DNA of 64,000 nt from Flavimarina sp. Hel_I_48 (lineage in GTDB: Bacteria > Bacteroidota > Bacteroidia > Flavobacteriales > Flavobacteriaceae). Below are positions 63,486 through 64,000 of this stretch, piece by piece. The stretch lies in contig NZ_JPOL01000002.1 of assembly GCF_000733945.1 (NCBI RefSeq), forward strand, positions 2,915,001-2,979,000, written 5' to 3'. Position 1 is the stretch's first letter, and each line of letters starts with the position of its first letter. A program made the position numbers and the translations under genes. The notes beneath the pieces are model-generated. The model was not told the DNA's origin, searched no databases, and worked only from the letters and a program-made list of their open reading frames with translations.

Positions 63486-64000
63486 ATGAATCTATTTAAC
63501 GTACAGCGGTTTTTAATGGCAATGGTGCTATTCGTAGCAACTATATCCTGCGCTAATGATGATGTCGAAGTCGTGGCAGCGCAAAGTCTTGATTTTTCGA
63601 TAACGCCTTCAGAGATCAGTTTCGACCCAAACGGTGGAAACACACTCATAAATATCAATACAGAGACTGACTGGGAACTCACAGTAGCAAATGACTGGCT
63701 GACAGTATCTTCTAATAAAGGATCCAAGGCCGAGAAAATTACCTTGAAAGCATTGATGAATAGCGATACAATCGCAAGAAATTCAGTACTAAGCTTAAAA
63801 TCTGGCGATTCTTCACAAGATATTCAGGTGAATCAGGCAGCGGCAGTTCCGGCAGATGATAACACAATCACATACGCAATACCAGCAGATAGCACGGGAA
63901 TGAGCAGTCTGCCGGCTGTAGAATTTGCCAGTCAGATGCATATAGGCTGGAATGTGGGAAATTCACTTGAAGCAGTGGGTGGTGAAACTGCCTGGGGCAA
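63486..64000 (+). CDS. BACON-GH5 endo-glucanase lipoprotein, probable endo-xyloglucanase (partial)
   Basis: The frame starts at the ATG at 63486 and runs off the window (171 codons). Seen: lipobox TISC (Cys ~21); a BACON-like domain (~30-115) with FSITPSEISFDPNGGN and WLTVSSNKGS; then the opening of a GH5 barrel, MHIGWNVGNSLEAVGGETAWG, which matches the subfamily 4 start (GWNLGNTLDA...ETAWGNP). BACON-GH5 lipoproteins cut xyloglucan at the cell surface in Bacteroides. The catalytic glutamates lie beyond the window, so activity cannot be confirmed here. Confidence 0.9.
   Translation, partial: MNLFNVQRFLMAMVLFVATISCANDDVEVVAAQSLDFSITPSEISFDPNGGNTLININTETDWELTVANDWLTVSSNKGSKAEKITLKALMNSDTIARNSVLSLKSGDSSQDIQVNQAAAVPADDNTITYAIPADSTGMSSLPAVEFASQMHIGWNVGNSLEAVGGETAWG

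Noticed and set aside
1..64000. Horizontally acquired island, phage or transposon
   Set aside because: No integrase, transposase, tRNA gene or attachment repeat is visible; the short repeats are the only mobile-looking DNA.

Overview
The window is a chromosomal segment of a member of the phylum Bacteroidota, most likely a marine or plant-associated Flavobacteriaceae. The evidence is three SusC/SusD pairs or parts of them, a one-protein hybrid two-component regulator (HTCS), FecR-type anti-sigma, promoters of the TTTG / TAnnTTTG type, weak Shine-Dalgarno sequences and the gene order trpE-G-D-C-F-B. No rRNA, tRNA, phage, IS or CRISPR was found.

Region 1 (1-6340, minus strand) is the trp operon, controlled by a readable attenuator: a 15-residue leader peptide with three consecutive Trp codons, competing hairpins and a terminator. 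Its spacers, and even its coding sequences, are invaded by short repeats. A 24-bp (8-codon) repeat array is inserted in frame in trpF, and one GC-rich repeat supplies the C-terminal residues of both TrpC and TrpD, read in different frames.

Region 2 (6394-10240) holds a MarR-nitroreductase-YceI operon with paired operators, a single-domain rhodanese and a Tat-exported Gfo/Idh/MocA oxidoreductase. Region 3 (10239-13540) is metE with two small downstream genes behind a cobalamin riboswitch. Region 4 (13696-17756) is a sulfane-sulfur handling cluster: two YeeE/YedE half-proteins, an ETHE1-type metallohydrolase fused to two rhodanese domains, a TauE/SafE exporter and a Crp/Fnr regulator with a Cys-Cys pair. 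Region 5 (17900-22671) is a TetR-controlled tripartite efflux operon (TolC, EmrA-like, EmrB-like).

Region 6 (22797-34344) combines three exported or cytoplasmic peptidases (M1, aminopeptidase P, DPP IV-like) with a trans-4-hydroxy-L-proline catabolic set (AraC regulator, DapA-family deaminase, semialdehyde dehydrogenase, hydroxyproline epimerase, FAD amino-acid oxidase). It is followed by a decayed S9 peptidase. Region 7 (35021-43210) is a SusC/SusD/metallophosphoesterase unit whose ECF sigma and FecR anti-sigma genes are each split by a +1 frameshift. Region 8 (43493-46553) is a pair of overlapping photolyase/cryptochrome genes.

Region 9 (46740-64000, cut by the window end) is a polysaccharide utilization locus: HTCS, SusC, SusD, surface glycan-binding lipoprotein, GH2, GH31 (alpha-xylosidase type), GH29 (alpha-L-fucosidase) and a BACON-GH5 endo-glucanase lipoprotein. 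The enzyme set predicts fucosylated, galactosylated xyloglucan as the substrate. Together with hydroxyproline catabolism it suggests a diet including plant or green-algal cell-wall material; that link is inference.
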